Positions 25,926-34,542 of a stretch of 64,000 bases of DNA are shown here, piece by piece. Each line of letters opens with the position of its first letter. Position 1 is the stretch's first letter. This DNA is from Bacillus_BD oryzisoli_A (lineage in GTDB: Bacteria > Bacillota > Bacilli > Bacillales > Cytobacillaceae). The position numbers and the translations under genes are program-made. The stretch covers positions 62,001 to 126,000 of the forward strand of contig NZ_JBHZRC010000007.1 in NCBI RefSeq assembly GCF_043641075.1, read 5' to 3'. Under the pieces are notes generated by a model. It was not told the DNA's origin. It did not search any database and saw only the letters and a list, made by a program, of their open reading frames with translations.

Positions 25926-26826
25926 CGTAACGTTAGCAGTGAAGAATCTGCGAAAAACCATTGGACGAAAGGAAATTATTAAAGGATTAAACTTTGAACT
26001 ACATAAAGGAGAAGTATTTGGCTTTCTTGGACCCAACGGTGCCGGGAAGACAACAACCATCCGGATGCTGACCGGTCTTATCAAGCCCACCACCGGATCC
26101 ATTTCCATTTGCGGCTTTGATGTTCGAAGGGATTTTACAAAGGCCATGCAGTATTTAGGCTGTATTGTTGAGAATCCAGAGCTATATCCATACTTATCAG
26201 GCTGGGATAATCTGCTTCACTTTGCACGAATGCTTCCATCCATTTCAGAAAAACAAATAGAGGAAACGATTCGGTTTGTCGGTCTTGATGACCGGATCCA
26301 CGATAAAGTAAAAACCTACTCACTTGGGATGCGGCAAAGACTTGGAATTGCCCAGGCTCTGTTAAATAGACCAAAGGTGCTCATTCTAGATGAACCGACA
26401 AATGGACTCGATCCAGCAGGAATCCGTGAAATGCGGCAATTCATTCGCAATCTTGCTGAGAACGAGGGATTGAGTGTTTTAGTTTCTAGTCATCTATTAA
26501 GCGAAATCCAGCTTCTGTGCGACCGGGTGGCCATTATGCAAAAAGGAGAAATCATCAGTGTTGATTCAGTGGAAAACCTACTGACAAAACAGGAAAAGCT
26601 TGCTTGGAAGGTCTCCCCACTACAGCGGGGCAAAGAAATACTGGAGCGTTTTACTGAAGTACAAGTGGAGGATGGTTATATCTTTACTCCTCTTATTGAT
26701 GAAAAAGCAGCTGAATGGAGTAAAACGTTAATGGAAGAAGGTATCTCTATTCTAGAGATGAATCGTAAAATTCCTGTCCTCGAGGATTTATTTTTACAGC
26801 TGACAGGCGGTGAAACTGTTGATTAA
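25918..26826 (+). CDS. ABC-2 type transporter ATP-binding protein
   Basis: 302 aa with Walker A GPNGAGKTTTIRML, a short signature LGMRQRLGIAQALL, Walker B VLILDEPTNGLDPAG and H-loop VSSHLLSE, the BcrA/NatA class. A C-terminal ~80-residue extension is typical. AAAGGAGA precedes the ATG, which lies inside the end of the SGNH hydrolase gene. It pairs with the overlapping permease gene downstream; members export peptides, antibiotics, lipids or ions. Confidence 0.9.
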   Translation: MTDVTLAVKNLRKTIGRKEIIKGLNFELHKGEVFGFLGPNGAGKTTTIRMLTGLIKPTTGSISICGFDVRRDFTKAMQYLGCIVENPELYPYLSGWDNLLHFARMLPSISEKQIEETIRFVGLDDRIHDKVKTYSLGMRQRLGIAQALLNRPKVLILDEPTNGLDPAGIREMRQFIRNLAENEGLSVLVSSHLLSEIQLLCDRVAIMQKGEIISVDSVENLLTKQEKLAWKVSPLQRGKEILERFTEVQVEDGYIFTPLIDEKAAEWSKTLMEEGISILEMNRKIPVLEDLFLQLTGGETVD

Positions 26827-27796
26827 GCTTATTCATAACGAAATGATGAAGATTCTAGCCCGGAAACGATTAATTGTTATCGCCTTAATTACAGCCGTAC
26901 TGGTTGCACTATTTACATATGCGCAGTATAAAGAAACACTAGAACGCCAGGAAAAGCTTGGGTCTGACTGGAGAGCACAGGTGCAGGCACAAATTGTTGA
27001 TATTTCCAACCGGCTTAGCTCAAGCCGGATGTCAGAGGATCTTCGTGAGCGCCTGCAAATTACGTTGAAGCAATCACAATACTATTTGGATCACGATATT
27101 AATCCAACAGAGCCAGGGGCACCTTCGTTTGTAAGAATGTTCATAGAAAACGCAGGATCGATGTTTATTCCTTTGCTTGTGATGGTGGTTGCCAGTGACC
27201 TTGTTTCCTCCGAGCATACACTTGGCTCCATTAAACTGCTGCTGACACGACCTGTTAAACGATGGCAGATTTTATTAAGTAAATATTTAGCGTTAATCCT
27301 GTCCATCTCCATCATCATCGCCATTGTCGGTGTGCTAGCCTATCTCCTTTCAGGGGTAGTGTTTGGATATCGTGGGATGAACGCTCCCATCATTACCGGC
27401 TTTACTGCTCAGGGTGGAAATTTGGACACATCAGAAGTGCGGCTTGTCAGTCAATGGCGTTTTTTATTTATGGAATTTGGATTAGTTTGGTTTGTTGCTG
27501 TTGTTGTCGGGACGCTGTCCTTTATGCTATCCGTACTGATTCGAAGCACTGCTGCCGGTATGGGAATCATGCTTGCTGCACTCATTTCCGGTTCCATTTT
27601 AAGCAACATGGTTTCATCATGGGAGTTTGCCAAATATCTGTTTATGGTGAATTTAAACTTAACAGGCTATTTGAGCGGTGTGGCTCCGCCAATTGAAGGA
27701 ATGACTTTGCTGTTTTCAATCACCCTTTTATTCATATGGTGGCTAGCCTCCCTATTTGTTTCCTTCCTTGTATTTACAACACAGGACGTATACTAA
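26810..27796 (+). CDS. ABC-2 type transporter permease
   Basis: 328 aa with about six membrane spans (first ~21-40; further spans from ~125). A large soluble loop lies between spans 1 and 2 (~45-105). ABC-2 family, partner of the ATPase with which it overlaps by 17 bp. GTG 26810 is used, but TTG 26819 is at better distance from GGCGGTGA and may be the true start. Substrate unknown; the preceding SGNH hydrolase hints at a lipid, wall or ester-containing compound. Confidence 0.85.
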   Translation: MKLLIKLIHNEMMKILARKRLIVIALITAVLVALFTYAQYKETLERQEKLGSDWRAQVQAQIVDISNRLSSSRMSEDLRERLQITLKQSQYYLDHDINPTEPGAPSFVRMFIENAGSMFIPLLVMVVASDLVSSEHTLGSIKLLLTRPVKRWQILLSKYLALILSISIIIAIVGVLAYLLSGVVFGYRGMNAPIITGFTAQGGNLDTSEVRLVSQWRFLFMEFGLVWFVAVVVGTLSFMLSVLIRSTAAGMGIMLAALISGSILSNMVSSWEFAKYLFMVNLNLTGYLSGVAPPIEGMTLLFSITLLFIWWLASLFVSFLVFTTQDVY

Positions 27797-27806
27797 TCGG
27801 TCAAAT

Positions 27807-27861
27807 GGTGCCTGACACCTGAAAAAGACACATGTCTTTTTCAGGTGTCAGGCACCTTTTT
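27807..27861. repeat. REP hairpin A, acting as terminator of the ABC operon
   Basis: A perfect 24-bp inverted repeat (27807-27830 with 27833-27856) opening GGTGCCTGACACC and followed by TTTTT. It belongs to the same GTGTCAGGCACC family as the hairpins at 34350, 35028 and 38328. Confidence 0.85.
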
Positions 27862-28088
27862 AAGTTTTTCGAGTTTCATCTAGTATATTGGAAGTGAAAC
27901 AGGCAGGATGTTGGAAAAATCATGGGCATTTACTTCAATTTATGTTAATCTTTCAGCATGGACTTTTTTCAAGAGACATACTATTGTAATGGAGTTTGTC
28001 CAAAGAATACTACTGACATGTAACGTCTAGTGAAATTTTTGGACAAAGGTAACTTATACATATAGTGATAACTAGTTGGAGGTTGAAA

Positions 28089-28700
28089 ATGGAAAGCTGG
28101 ATTACAAGTTTTATGGAGCAGTACGGATATATTGGCGTTTTTCTCATGATCGCTTTAGAAAACGTCTTTCCACCTATCCCATCTGAAATTATTCTCCCGT
28201 TTGGCGGCTTTATGACCACCTATACCAGTATGACGGTGCCAGGTGTCGTGATCGCGTCAACTGCTGGTTCAGTTGTTGGGGCTGTCATTTTATATGGAAT
28301 TGGCCTGTTGCTTGATGTGGAAAGACTGGAGAAAATCATTGACCGCTTCGGACATATTTTAAGGGTATCAAAGGATGATATCCACAAAGCAGATGCATGG
28401 TTTGATCGATATGGAATTTGGACCGTATTATTCTGCCGGATGGTTCCGCTTATTCGCAGTTTAATCTCCATTCCTGCTGGTATGTCTAACATGAAGTTTA
28501 GTTTATTCCTTATTTTCACTTTTGTCGGAACGTTAATTTGGAATATTATTCTAGTAACTGTCGGTGCTGCATTGGGTGACAATTGGCATGCCATCACAGG
28601 CTTTATGGATGTCTATTCAAATATTGCCTATGCTATTATCGCTGTGGGAATTGTTGTATTTTTATTCTTCTTTTTCCGCAATAAACGAAAAAAAGCTTAA
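28089..28700 (+). CDS. DedA-family membrane protein
   Basis: 203 aa, start ATG 28089 after GGAGGTTG. DedA/SNARE-associated fold: the acidic motif ENVFPPIPSEIILPFGG early on, FDRYGIWTVLFCRMVPLIRS with the conserved Arg, then IPAGMSNMKFSLFLIFTF, with four or more membrane segments. Some DedA proteins (B. subtilis UptA) recycle undecaprenyl phosphate across the membrane. The next gene, 27 bp downstream, makes undecaprenyl phosphate (uppP), so the pair probably works on the same lipid carrier. Confidence 0.9.
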   Translation: MESWITSFMEQYGYIGVFLMIALENVFPPIPSEIILPFGGFMTTYTSMTVPGVVIASTAGSVVGAVILYGIGLLLDVERLEKIIDRFGHILRVSKDDIHKADAWFDRYGIWTVLFCRMVPLIRSLISIPAGMSNMKFSLFLIFTFVGTLIWNIILVTVGAALGDNWHAITGFMDVYSNIAYAIIAVGIVVFLFFFFRNKRKKA

Positions 28701-28726
28701 AACAATAATAAGGAGTTTGTTCCACC

Positions 28727-29569
28727 ATGGATTTTATAGAACTAATCAAAGCCATTATTCTCGGAATGGTGGAGGGTTTAACGGAGTTTGCGCCGGTTTC
28801 CTCTACCGGGCATATGATCATCGTGGATGATATGTGGCTGAAATCCGAAGAATTCCTCACAAAATATGTAGCCAATACATTTAAGGTTGTTATCCAGCTC
28901 GGATCTATCCTTGCTTCTGTTATTGTCTTTAAAGATCGTTTTATTGACATACTTGGGTTGAACCGCCTTTTCAATAAAGAAAGAGCGGTAACCGTACATG
29001 GCGGAGGTCATTTAAACCTGCTCCATGTTATCGTGGGTTTGATTCCTGCAGGTGCACTTGGTGTATTATTTGAAGATTATATTGATGAGCATTTATTTTC
29101 CATTGAAACAGTCGCAATTGGTTTGATCCTTGGTGCGATTCTCATGATTATAGCAGATAAATTTGGCGGAAAACGCCCGACTGTCAATTCCCTTGATGAA
29201 ATCACATATAAGCATGCCTTTATTATTGGACTTGTTCAGTGTTTCTCCCTATGGCCAGGGTTTTCACGGTCTGGCGCCACCATTTCAGGCGGTGTCTTGT
29301 TTGGACTAAATCACCGTACTGCAGCTGACTTTACCTTTATCATGGCAGTTCCTATTATGGCCGGAGCCAGCTTCATTTCTCTTTTGAAAAACTGGCAGTA
29401 CTTCACTGTGGATGCTTTGCCATTCTTTATTGCCGGTTTTATCAGCGCATTTGTTTTTGCCCTATTCTCCATCCGCTTCTTCCTGAAGCTGATTAATAAG
29501 ATCAAGCTTGTACCGTTCGCTATTTACCGCATCATCGTAGCGGTGATTATTTTCATATTATATTTCTAG
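28727..29569 (+). CDS. uppP: undecaprenyl-diphosphate phosphatase
   Basis: 280 aa, BacA-type integral membrane phosphatase. Active-site motifs: GMVEGLTEFAPVSSTGH and WPGFSRSGATISGG. It dephosphorylates undecaprenyl diphosphate at the outer face for reuse in wall synthesis and gives some bacitracin resistance. AAGGAG precedes the ATG. Probably cotranscribed with the DedA gene; a terminator follows. Confidence 0.95.
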   Translation: MDFIELIKAIILGMVEGLTEFAPVSSTGHMIIVDDMWLKSEEFLTKYVANTFKVVIQLGSILASVIVFKDRFIDILGLNRLFNKERAVTVHGGGHLNLLHVIVGLIPAGALGVLFEDYIDEHLFSIETVAIGLILGAILMIIADKFGGKRPTVNSLDEITYKHAFIIGLVQCFSLWPGFSRSGATISGGVLFGLNHRTAADFTFIMAVPIMAGASFISLLKNWQYFTVDALPFFIAGFISAFVFALFSIRFFLKLINKIKLVPFAIYRIIVAVIIFILYF

Positions 29570-29575
29570 TTGATA

Positions 29576-29613
29576 AAAAGGGACTCCTGTTAAGCTACAG
29601 GAGTCCCTTTTGT
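29576..29613. terminator. bidirectional terminator after uppP
   Basis: A 15-bp stem AAAAGGGACTCCTGT (29576-29590) with ACAGGAGTCCCTTTT (29597-29611). Confidence 0.88.
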
Positions 29614-29703
29614 TGGTAGATGTGCAGTTGTTGGTGGTTTTGATGCAATTATGCTTCAGGTTGGTGCGATTCCACCACGATTGGGTGCAATTCCTTTTTT
29701 ACC

Positions 29704-30948
29704 TTATGATAAAATACGTTTTTCGCCTTCCAACGCACGTATCGGTGCTACATTTTGTGTAAATTCAAGTGTACCCAAGTATTTACCTTCTTCATCTCTA
29801 ACAGCAAAGTAACGAATATAAACAAACTTATCTTTGAATGGAATCCAGAAGTCCTCTGCATCCTTTTTACCGGATTTGAAATCTCGTAGAAGCTCTTCAA
29901 CGACATGTACACTTTGCGGTGGATGACAGTTTTGAACAGTACGACCGATCACGGCCTTTGTTCTCGCAAAGATTCTTTCTTTTCCGTGAGAGAAGTAGCG
30001 TACGACATCATTTTCATCAATAAAGGTTAGGTCAACTGGGAGATGGTTCAGCAAGGTCTCTAATTGCTTCAGCGATACAATTCCTGTTTCAAAACGGATA
30101 AAACCGTCTGCCTTTACCTCTTCTTCCTTTGCCTCTTCAATAGCTAAAGGATGGCGCTCAGGCTTCCATACTCCAGCAGGAGCTGTTAAACAGAAGCCGA
30201 TTTCATCACTTTCTGCAGCAATCTTTACCCACTCATCCTCTGTTAACGTTTGGAGAGCCATTGGGAACAGGATATTTTCCTCTTTAAAAATCATTTCAGA
30301 AACCTCTTTTACCACATGCTTTAGTACGCCGATTACTTCTACCTTATTTCCATCGTATTCTACTAAAAATGCCTTTGCTTCCTTAATCGCTAGACGAATC
30401 GCATCATCTACGCCCCACATAACCTTTGTTGGACCGTCAATTCCATACTTTTCAAGGTAAGGGAACAGCAGATTTTCCTTTCTGGAGTAGTGTTTATCTA
30501 CATCTAAAAGCAAATTCAAGTCTTCAAGCAGCTTAAATCGATTTTCATCGGAATCCTCTTTCTCAAAACGTTCCAAATGAAGCTGAAGCTTGAAGTTAAC
30601 AAGCATATCTATTTCCTTATTTTCTAGCTTCCATGTATGAACAGGGTGTCCTGGCTGATCCTCTGGCTTGTCGGAACGGTGAATTTCCTCAATTGAGCCT
30701 TTAAAAATCGCTGTATGAACAGAGCAAAGTCGCTGTACCTCCTCAACTGGAATTCCCTCCTCAATCATCAAATCATGCTCCATCTGAGAAATTTCCGCAA
30801 CAGTTACATCACCTACAGCCTCTTCAAATCTAGCTTTTACTTCCTCAACGCTTTTTCCGGCATGAAGCTCTTTAATAATTTCCTTTAGCATCGCTTGACG
30901 TTCATTTTTATTTTCCATAACTTCACGGTTATTAATTAGTTCGCTCAT
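29704..30948 (-). CDS. DUF438 / hemerythrin / PAS-domain protein
   Basis: 414 aa with three parts: DUF438 (~15-85, LKEIIKELHAGKSVEEVKARF), a hemerythrin-like HHE helical bundle (~95-235; HxxxE-type ligands in KHYSRKENLLFPYLEK and FKEENILFP), and a C-terminal PAS domain (~280-405, LLNHLPVDLTFIDENDVVRYFS). The hemerythrin part suggests binding of O2, NO or iron, and the PAS part sensing; there is no output domain. GGAGGATGG precedes the ATG. Downstream partner of the DUF1858 gene; the promoter region carries an FNR-type and a Fur-like palindrome. Confidence 0.88.
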   Translation of the reverse strand: MSELINNREVMENKNERQAMLKEIIKELHAGKSVEEVKARFEEAVGDVTVAEISQMEHDLMIEEGIPVEEVQRLCSVHTAIFKGSIEEIHRSDKPEDQPGHPVHTWKLENKEIDMLVNFKLQLHLERFEKEDSDENRFKLLEDLNLLLDVDKHYSRKENLLFPYLEKYGIDGPTKVMWGVDDAIRLAIKEAKAFLVEYDGNKVEVIGVLKHVVKEVSEMIFKEENILFPMALQTLTEDEWVKIAAESDEIGFCLTAPAGVWKPERHPLAIEEAKEEEVKADGFIRFETGIVSLKQLETLLNHLPVDLTFIDENDVVRYFSHGKERIFARTKAVIGRTVQNCHPPQSVHVVEELLRDFKSGKKDAEDFWIPFKDKFVYIRYFAVRDEEGKYLGTLEFTQNVAPIRALEGEKRILS

Positions 30949-30991
30949 GGTTCCATCCTCCTGGGAATATAATGTTCGTATTTATTCCTAT

Positions 30992-31219
30992 CTATTGCTT
31001 CACGATGTATCCGTGTTTTTCAAAGGTTTGTGCAATGTCTGACAGCTCGATCCCTCTCATCCGAGCTCCTTTTTCGATTGTCATTACTCGTCCTGCGGTT
31101 TGCAGCATACCCGGCTTTGTGATTTGGTCAAAGCCAAGCTCCTTCATGATTTCCATGACAAAGGAATCTTCAGTACATAATTCATAAACTGATTTTTGAA
31201 AGTCAATCATTTTATCCAT
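30992..31219 (-). CDS. DUF1858-domain small protein
   Basis: 75 aa. The family pattern is visible: VYELCTEDSFVMEIMKELGF, then TKPGMLQTAGRVMTIEKGA and HGYIVKQ. DUF1858 proteins commonly accompany DUF438/hemerythrin proteins and hybrid-cluster or nitrosative-stress genes; the biochemical role is not established. GGGGTGAG precedes the ATG. First gene of the two-gene operon. Confidence 0.82.
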   Translation of the reverse strand: MDKMIDFQKSVYELCTEDSFVMEIMKELGFDQITKPGMLQTAGRVMTIEKGARMRGIELSDIAQTFEKHGYIVKQ

Positions 31220-31259
31220 CTTTACTCACCCCATTAGTGAGATCTTTTTATTTTTTTGA

Positions 31260-31274
31260 TGAGAACAATTCTCA
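31260..31274 (-). promoter_or_regulatory. Fur-like palindrome at the DUF1858 operon start
   Basis: TGAGAACAATTCTCA is a near-perfect dyad (ATGAGAA-N3-TTCTCAT in the wider view) that matches the Fur 7-1-7 consensus at 11 of 14 defined positions. It lies over the expected transcription start. A different palindrome-binding regulator is possible. Confidence 0.45.
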
Positions 31275-31281
31275 TACTGAA

Positions 31282-31323
31282 AGTATACTATTTGTAAAAA
31301 AAAGCACCGTGATGAATATCACT
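31282..31323 (-). promoter_or_regulatory. FNR/CRP-type activator box with -10 element
   Basis: On the minus strand, GTGATATTCATCAC (31309-31322) fits TGTGA-N6-TCACA at 8 of 10 defined positions. A TATACT -10 lies at 31282-31287. The implied start near 31275 places the box centre about 41 bp upstream, the classical FNR activation distance. This suggests induction at low oxygen. Confidence 0.6.
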
Positions 31324-31454
31324 TTTCCAGATGGAAATTTTCGCAAATGTTAACAAAGTGTGGACAACAGTACTAGAGAGAGCGGACATGCATATAAATG
31401 TAGAGAGAGGCGGTTAGTTTATAGAATCCGGAAGTTTGAAGGAGTCGATGGATA

Positions 31455-31862
31455 GTGAAATGGAAAAAATCCATTCCCATGATCGGACTTGCCATAACGT
31501 TAATTCTATTAGTTTATTTAGAGTCCCCTTATTCCCTGATAAACAAAGAGAATGTCAGAGTTTCGAGTATTCCAAATGAAGTTTTATTAGCGGAGGCTGA
31601 GGTCACGGAAGAGGATGCTGCGGAAGCTGAAGGTAAACAGGTTTCGGCTAATGAAGAAGCAACTGTGGGTGAAACAGAGGAAAGTGAAGAAGCTGCAGCC
31701 CAGAACTATACGTTGGAAATGATGCTCGAGGATAAAACGAAAGTAGATGGTTATATTGTAGAAACCTACCGAGAATATGAAATTTATAAAAATGAAAACG
31801 GTGAGGTCATTAAAAAAGTACCAACTTCTAATTATGATTATATTCGCTATTATGATAAATAG
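31455..31862 (+). CDS. hypothetical membrane-anchored acidic protein, 135 aa
   Basis: I do not recognise a family. GTG 31455 follows GGAG. A single N-terminal membrane segment (~7-23, IPMIGLAITLILLVYL) has a short Lys-rich N-terminus; the rest should be outside the membrane. It comprises a very acidic Glu/Ala-rich linker (~45-85) and a C-terminal part (~87-135) rich in Tyr and charged residues (VETYREYEIYKN, YDYIRYYDK). No Cys and no lipobox. It stands alone between divergent and convergent neighbours and has its own terminator. Confidence 0.7.
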   Translation: MKWKKSIPMIGLAITLILLVYLESPYSLINKENVRVSSIPNEVLLAEAEVTEEDAAEAEGKQVSANEEATVGETEESEEAAAQNYTLEMMLEDKTKVDGYIVETYREYEIYKNENGEVIKKVPTSNYDYIRYYDK

Positions 31863-31865
31863 AAA

Positions 31866-31900
31866 AGCAGTGTCTGAACGTCAGGCACTGCTTCTCTTTT
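31866..31900. terminator. terminator between convergent genes
   Basis: AGCAGTGTCTGA (31866-31877) pairs with TCAGGCACTGCT (31881-31892), one G-U pair, then a T-rich run. Confidence 0.8.
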
Positions 31901-31914
31901 ATAAAAATATATGA

Positions 31915-32346
31915 TTATGCCTGTTGCTGATACAAGAGCGCCTGGGAAATACCAACAAAATACTCAGACTCGCGAATGATATGATCTATGACTGTTTTTG
32001 CCGTTGGGTTCGCGCTCACGGCCTTGCTCTTGGTTTTGATTTGCTGGCATAGATGAATAAACTGCAGGCTTTGCTGGAGGCTAAAGGAAACCAGCTGCAT
32101 GACCTGCTGCTGCAGTGCTTGAGAAATTTGGTAGCCGGAGCGGGCAACCGTTTCAATAAATCGAACCACCTTTTTATGTGTTTCACCAAGTGCTGCTTCC
32201 CATTCTTCCAATGCCTCTACATATTCCTCCTCAAGATTTGGTACAAGCGCGCGAATCACCACTGTATGCTCCTCTTCCTGATGCTTCCAAAACTCTGCTT
32301 CATCTAATATTCGTAAAGGCATTTGCGGTCCATAGTAGAATTGCAA
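31915..32346 (-). CDS. DUF2935-like helical protein
   Basis: 143 aa from TTG 32344-32346 after AAGGGGGG. All-helical, with FWKHQEEEHTVVIRAL near the N-terminus and a late IIRESEYFVGI segment. The Glu/His pattern fits the ferritin-like DUF2935 family, in which two such repeats usually occur; this copy is about half the common length. Metal binding is plausible but unproven. No cotranscribed partner is apparent, although a HesB-like gene lies upstream on the same strand. Confidence 0.65.
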   Translation of the reverse strand: MQFYYGPQMPLRILDEAEFWKHQEEEHTVVIRALVPNLEEEYVEALEEWEAALGETHKKVVRFIETVARSGYQISQALQQQVMQLVSFSLQQSLQFIHLCQQIKTKSKAVSANPTAKTVIDHIIRESEYFVGISQALLYQQQA

Positions 32347-32409
32347 AACAACCCCCCCTTGTACATGTTTATAACAGTACAGTATATGGGAGAAACTTTT
32401 GAATATACC

Positions 32410-32691
32410 TTAAGCCTGCTCTAGCGGCGCTAAATCAAATTCTTTAAACCCAAATTTATCTGGGCCGTAAACAATTTTTTTATTGAAAAAGTAATGCTCA
32501 TGGCCTTTGTCGATGATAAAACGGACCCCATCAACCACCTCTTCTACATCGTTTGGAAGAATCTCATCTTCGAAAGTCAGCTTTACTTTCATATAGCAGC
32601 TATGTCGCATTTGAAGGCGAACATACTCCTTCCCATATTCAGCCTTTCTATTTTGAATTTCTGCATTTGCTTCCGCACTAACGATAAACAT
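32410..32691 (-). CDS. HesB/IscA-like fold protein (YneR type)
   Basis: 93 aa with the HesB-like core: VRLQMRHSCYMKVKLTFED and GVRFIIDKGHEHYFFNKKIVYG. The C-terminal CxC pair of true A-type Fe-S carriers is absent and only one Cys remains, so classical cluster delivery is unlikely. It resembles B. subtilis YneR. AAGGGGGATG precedes the ATG. Confidence 0.75.
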   Translation of the reverse strand: MFIVSAEANAEIQNRKAEYGKEYVRLQMRHSCYMKVKLTFEDEILPNDVEEVVDGVRFIIDKGHEHYFFNKKIVYGPDKFGFKEFDLAPLEQA

Positions 32692-32984
32692 AAACTCATC
32701 CCCCTTTATTTATTTACAGACCCTGCTATTTGTATATCCATTATACCACCGGGGGCATAAAGTTGTCTCTATTAGGGATTTCAAATTATTTGATCATACG
32801 ATCCCTCTTCAAACATGTTATATGCAAGCTTGATTATGTTATGATGTTAAAGGACATAAAAGGTTCTATAGCTATGGAAAAAACAATCGTTTGTTTGTTA
32901 AATATGTTTGCTTTTTAATATAACCCTACTCTATTGAAAACATCATAGTTGCTATCGTACTGATCATATTTTGGAGGAGTTTTT

Positions 32985-34331
32985 ATGGAAAAAAACACAG
33001 AGAAATGGTCATCCAAGCTGGGTTTTATTTTATCATCAGCAGGTGCTGCCATTGGTTTGGGGGCCATTTGGAAATTCCCCTATGTCACCGGTATAAGCGG
33101 CGGTGGGGCGTTTTTTCTTATTTTTGTTATTTTTACTTTAATAATCGGACTTCCTATGCTTATCTCAGAGTTTATCATTGGCCGTGGATCGGGAATGGAA
33201 GCCATCAGTGCCTATAAAAAATTAGCTCCCAACAGTTTATGGGTGAATATTGGCCGCATGGGAGTTGTTGGCTGCTTCCTCCTTCTTTCCTTTTATTGCG
33301 TTGTCGGAGGGTGGGTATTCATATACAGCCTGTTATCTATATTCGGCAGAGTGATTCAAGAAGCTGCTAACTATCCAGAGTTATTTGGTACGGTGACCGG
33401 CAGCCCGGCTATTACCATTTTAGGACTAGCCATTTTCATCCTTGTTAACATTGTGGTTATTGCCCTTGGCGTGCAAAATGGAATTGAAAAAGCAAATAAA
33501 TATATGATGCCGCTGCTCTTCATCTTTTTTATCATACTAGTGATTCGCTCTTTGACATTGGACGGTGCAATGGAAGGCGTAAAATTTTTCCTCGAGCCTG
33601 ACTTTTCAGAAATCACAAGTGAATCTGTTCTATACGCTCTCGGTCAGTCGTTCTTTGCTTTAGCCGTCGGATTTTCCTGTATGGTAACGTATAGTTCCTA
33701 CTTAGATAAGGATGTCAGTATTCCTGCTTCGGCAAATTCTGTTGTGTTCATGAATATATTTGTTTCTCTGCTAGCAGGACTGGCCATTTTCCCTGTTGTA
33801 TTTTCCTTTGGCCTTGAGCCAACCGAGGGACCGGGCTTACTCTTTATTGTCCTTCCGACCGTTTTTGGACAGCTGCCGTTTGGCGAATTGTTTTTAAGTC
33901 TATTTTTAATCCTATTTTTATTTGCAACGCTTACCTCATCCTTTAGCTTATTAGAGATTATTGTTGCTGCTTTTACTGCCAACGGGAAGCATTCGCGGAA
34001 AAAGGTTTCTTGGGTTTCAGGGATCATCGTATTCTTAGCCGGTATTCCTGCCGCTCTGTCATCAAGTCTGCTGGCTGATTTTAAATGGCTTGATAGAACT
34101 GTATTTGACCTAACCGATTACCTGGTAAGTAATATCATGCTCCCTCTCGGAAACCTGTTTATTGCTTTCTTTATTATTTATAAAATGAATCAGTCTCTAG
34201 TAAAAAATGAGTTTTTCCAGGCTAACACATTAGCGCCGTCTTACTTTCACACATGGAAACTCTTAATGACATGGGTTATCCCAATTGTTATTATCCTAGT
34301 GTTCTTAAGCACAACCGGGATTATAGGTTAA
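32985..34331 (+). CDS. sodium-dependent NSS-family transporter
   Basis: 448 aa with eleven to twelve membrane spans. NSS hallmarks: the first span GAAIGLGAIWKFPYVTGISGGGAFFLIF (Na+ and substrate site) and the sixth span around FFALAVGFSCMVTYSSY. Bacterial members import amino acids with Na+; the substrate is not predictable. GGAGGAG precedes ATG 32985. Monocistronic, with a large REP hairpin as terminator. Confidence 0.9.
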   Translation: MEKNTEKWSSKLGFILSSAGAAIGLGAIWKFPYVTGISGGGAFFLIFVIFTLIIGLPMLISEFIIGRGSGMEAISAYKKLAPNSLWVNIGRMGVVGCFLLLSFYCVVGGWVFIYSLLSIFGRVIQEAANYPELFGTVTGSPAITILGLAIFILVNIVVIALGVQNGIEKANKYMMPLLFIFFIILVIRSLTLDGAMEGVKFFLEPDFSEITSESVLYALGQSFFALAVGFSCMVTYSSYLDKDVSIPASANSVVFMNIFVSLLAGLAIFPVVFSFGLEPTEGPGLLFIVLPTVFGQLPFGELFLSLFLILFLFATLTSSFSLLEIIVAAFTANGKHSRKKVSWVSGIIVFLAGIPAALSSSLLADFKWLDRTVFDLTDYLVSNIMLPLGNLFIAFFIIYKMNQSLVKNEFFQANTLAPSYFHTWKLLMTWVIPIVIILVFLSTTGIIG

Positions 34332-34349
34332 TACGGTGTTATTAATGTG

Positions 34350-34412
34350 GTGTCAGGCACCCCAGAAAGACAAATGTGATACATTTGTCTTTCTGGGGTG
34401 CCTGACACTTTT
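34350..34412. repeat. REP hairpin B, terminator of the NSS gene
   Basis: A 28-bp perfect inverted repeat (34350-34377 with 34381-34408) with a 3-nt loop, opening GTGTCAGGCACCCC and followed by TTTTA. Confidence 0.88.
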
Positions 34413-34542
34413 ATTCTAGAAACTTACCCAATAGTTACACATTATTTATTCAAAAAATATTCAGTTATATATGGACAGTGACGATTAACACATGTTATAA
34501 TGTGAATAAATACACAAACTATATGTAAGAAGGGGATTACTA

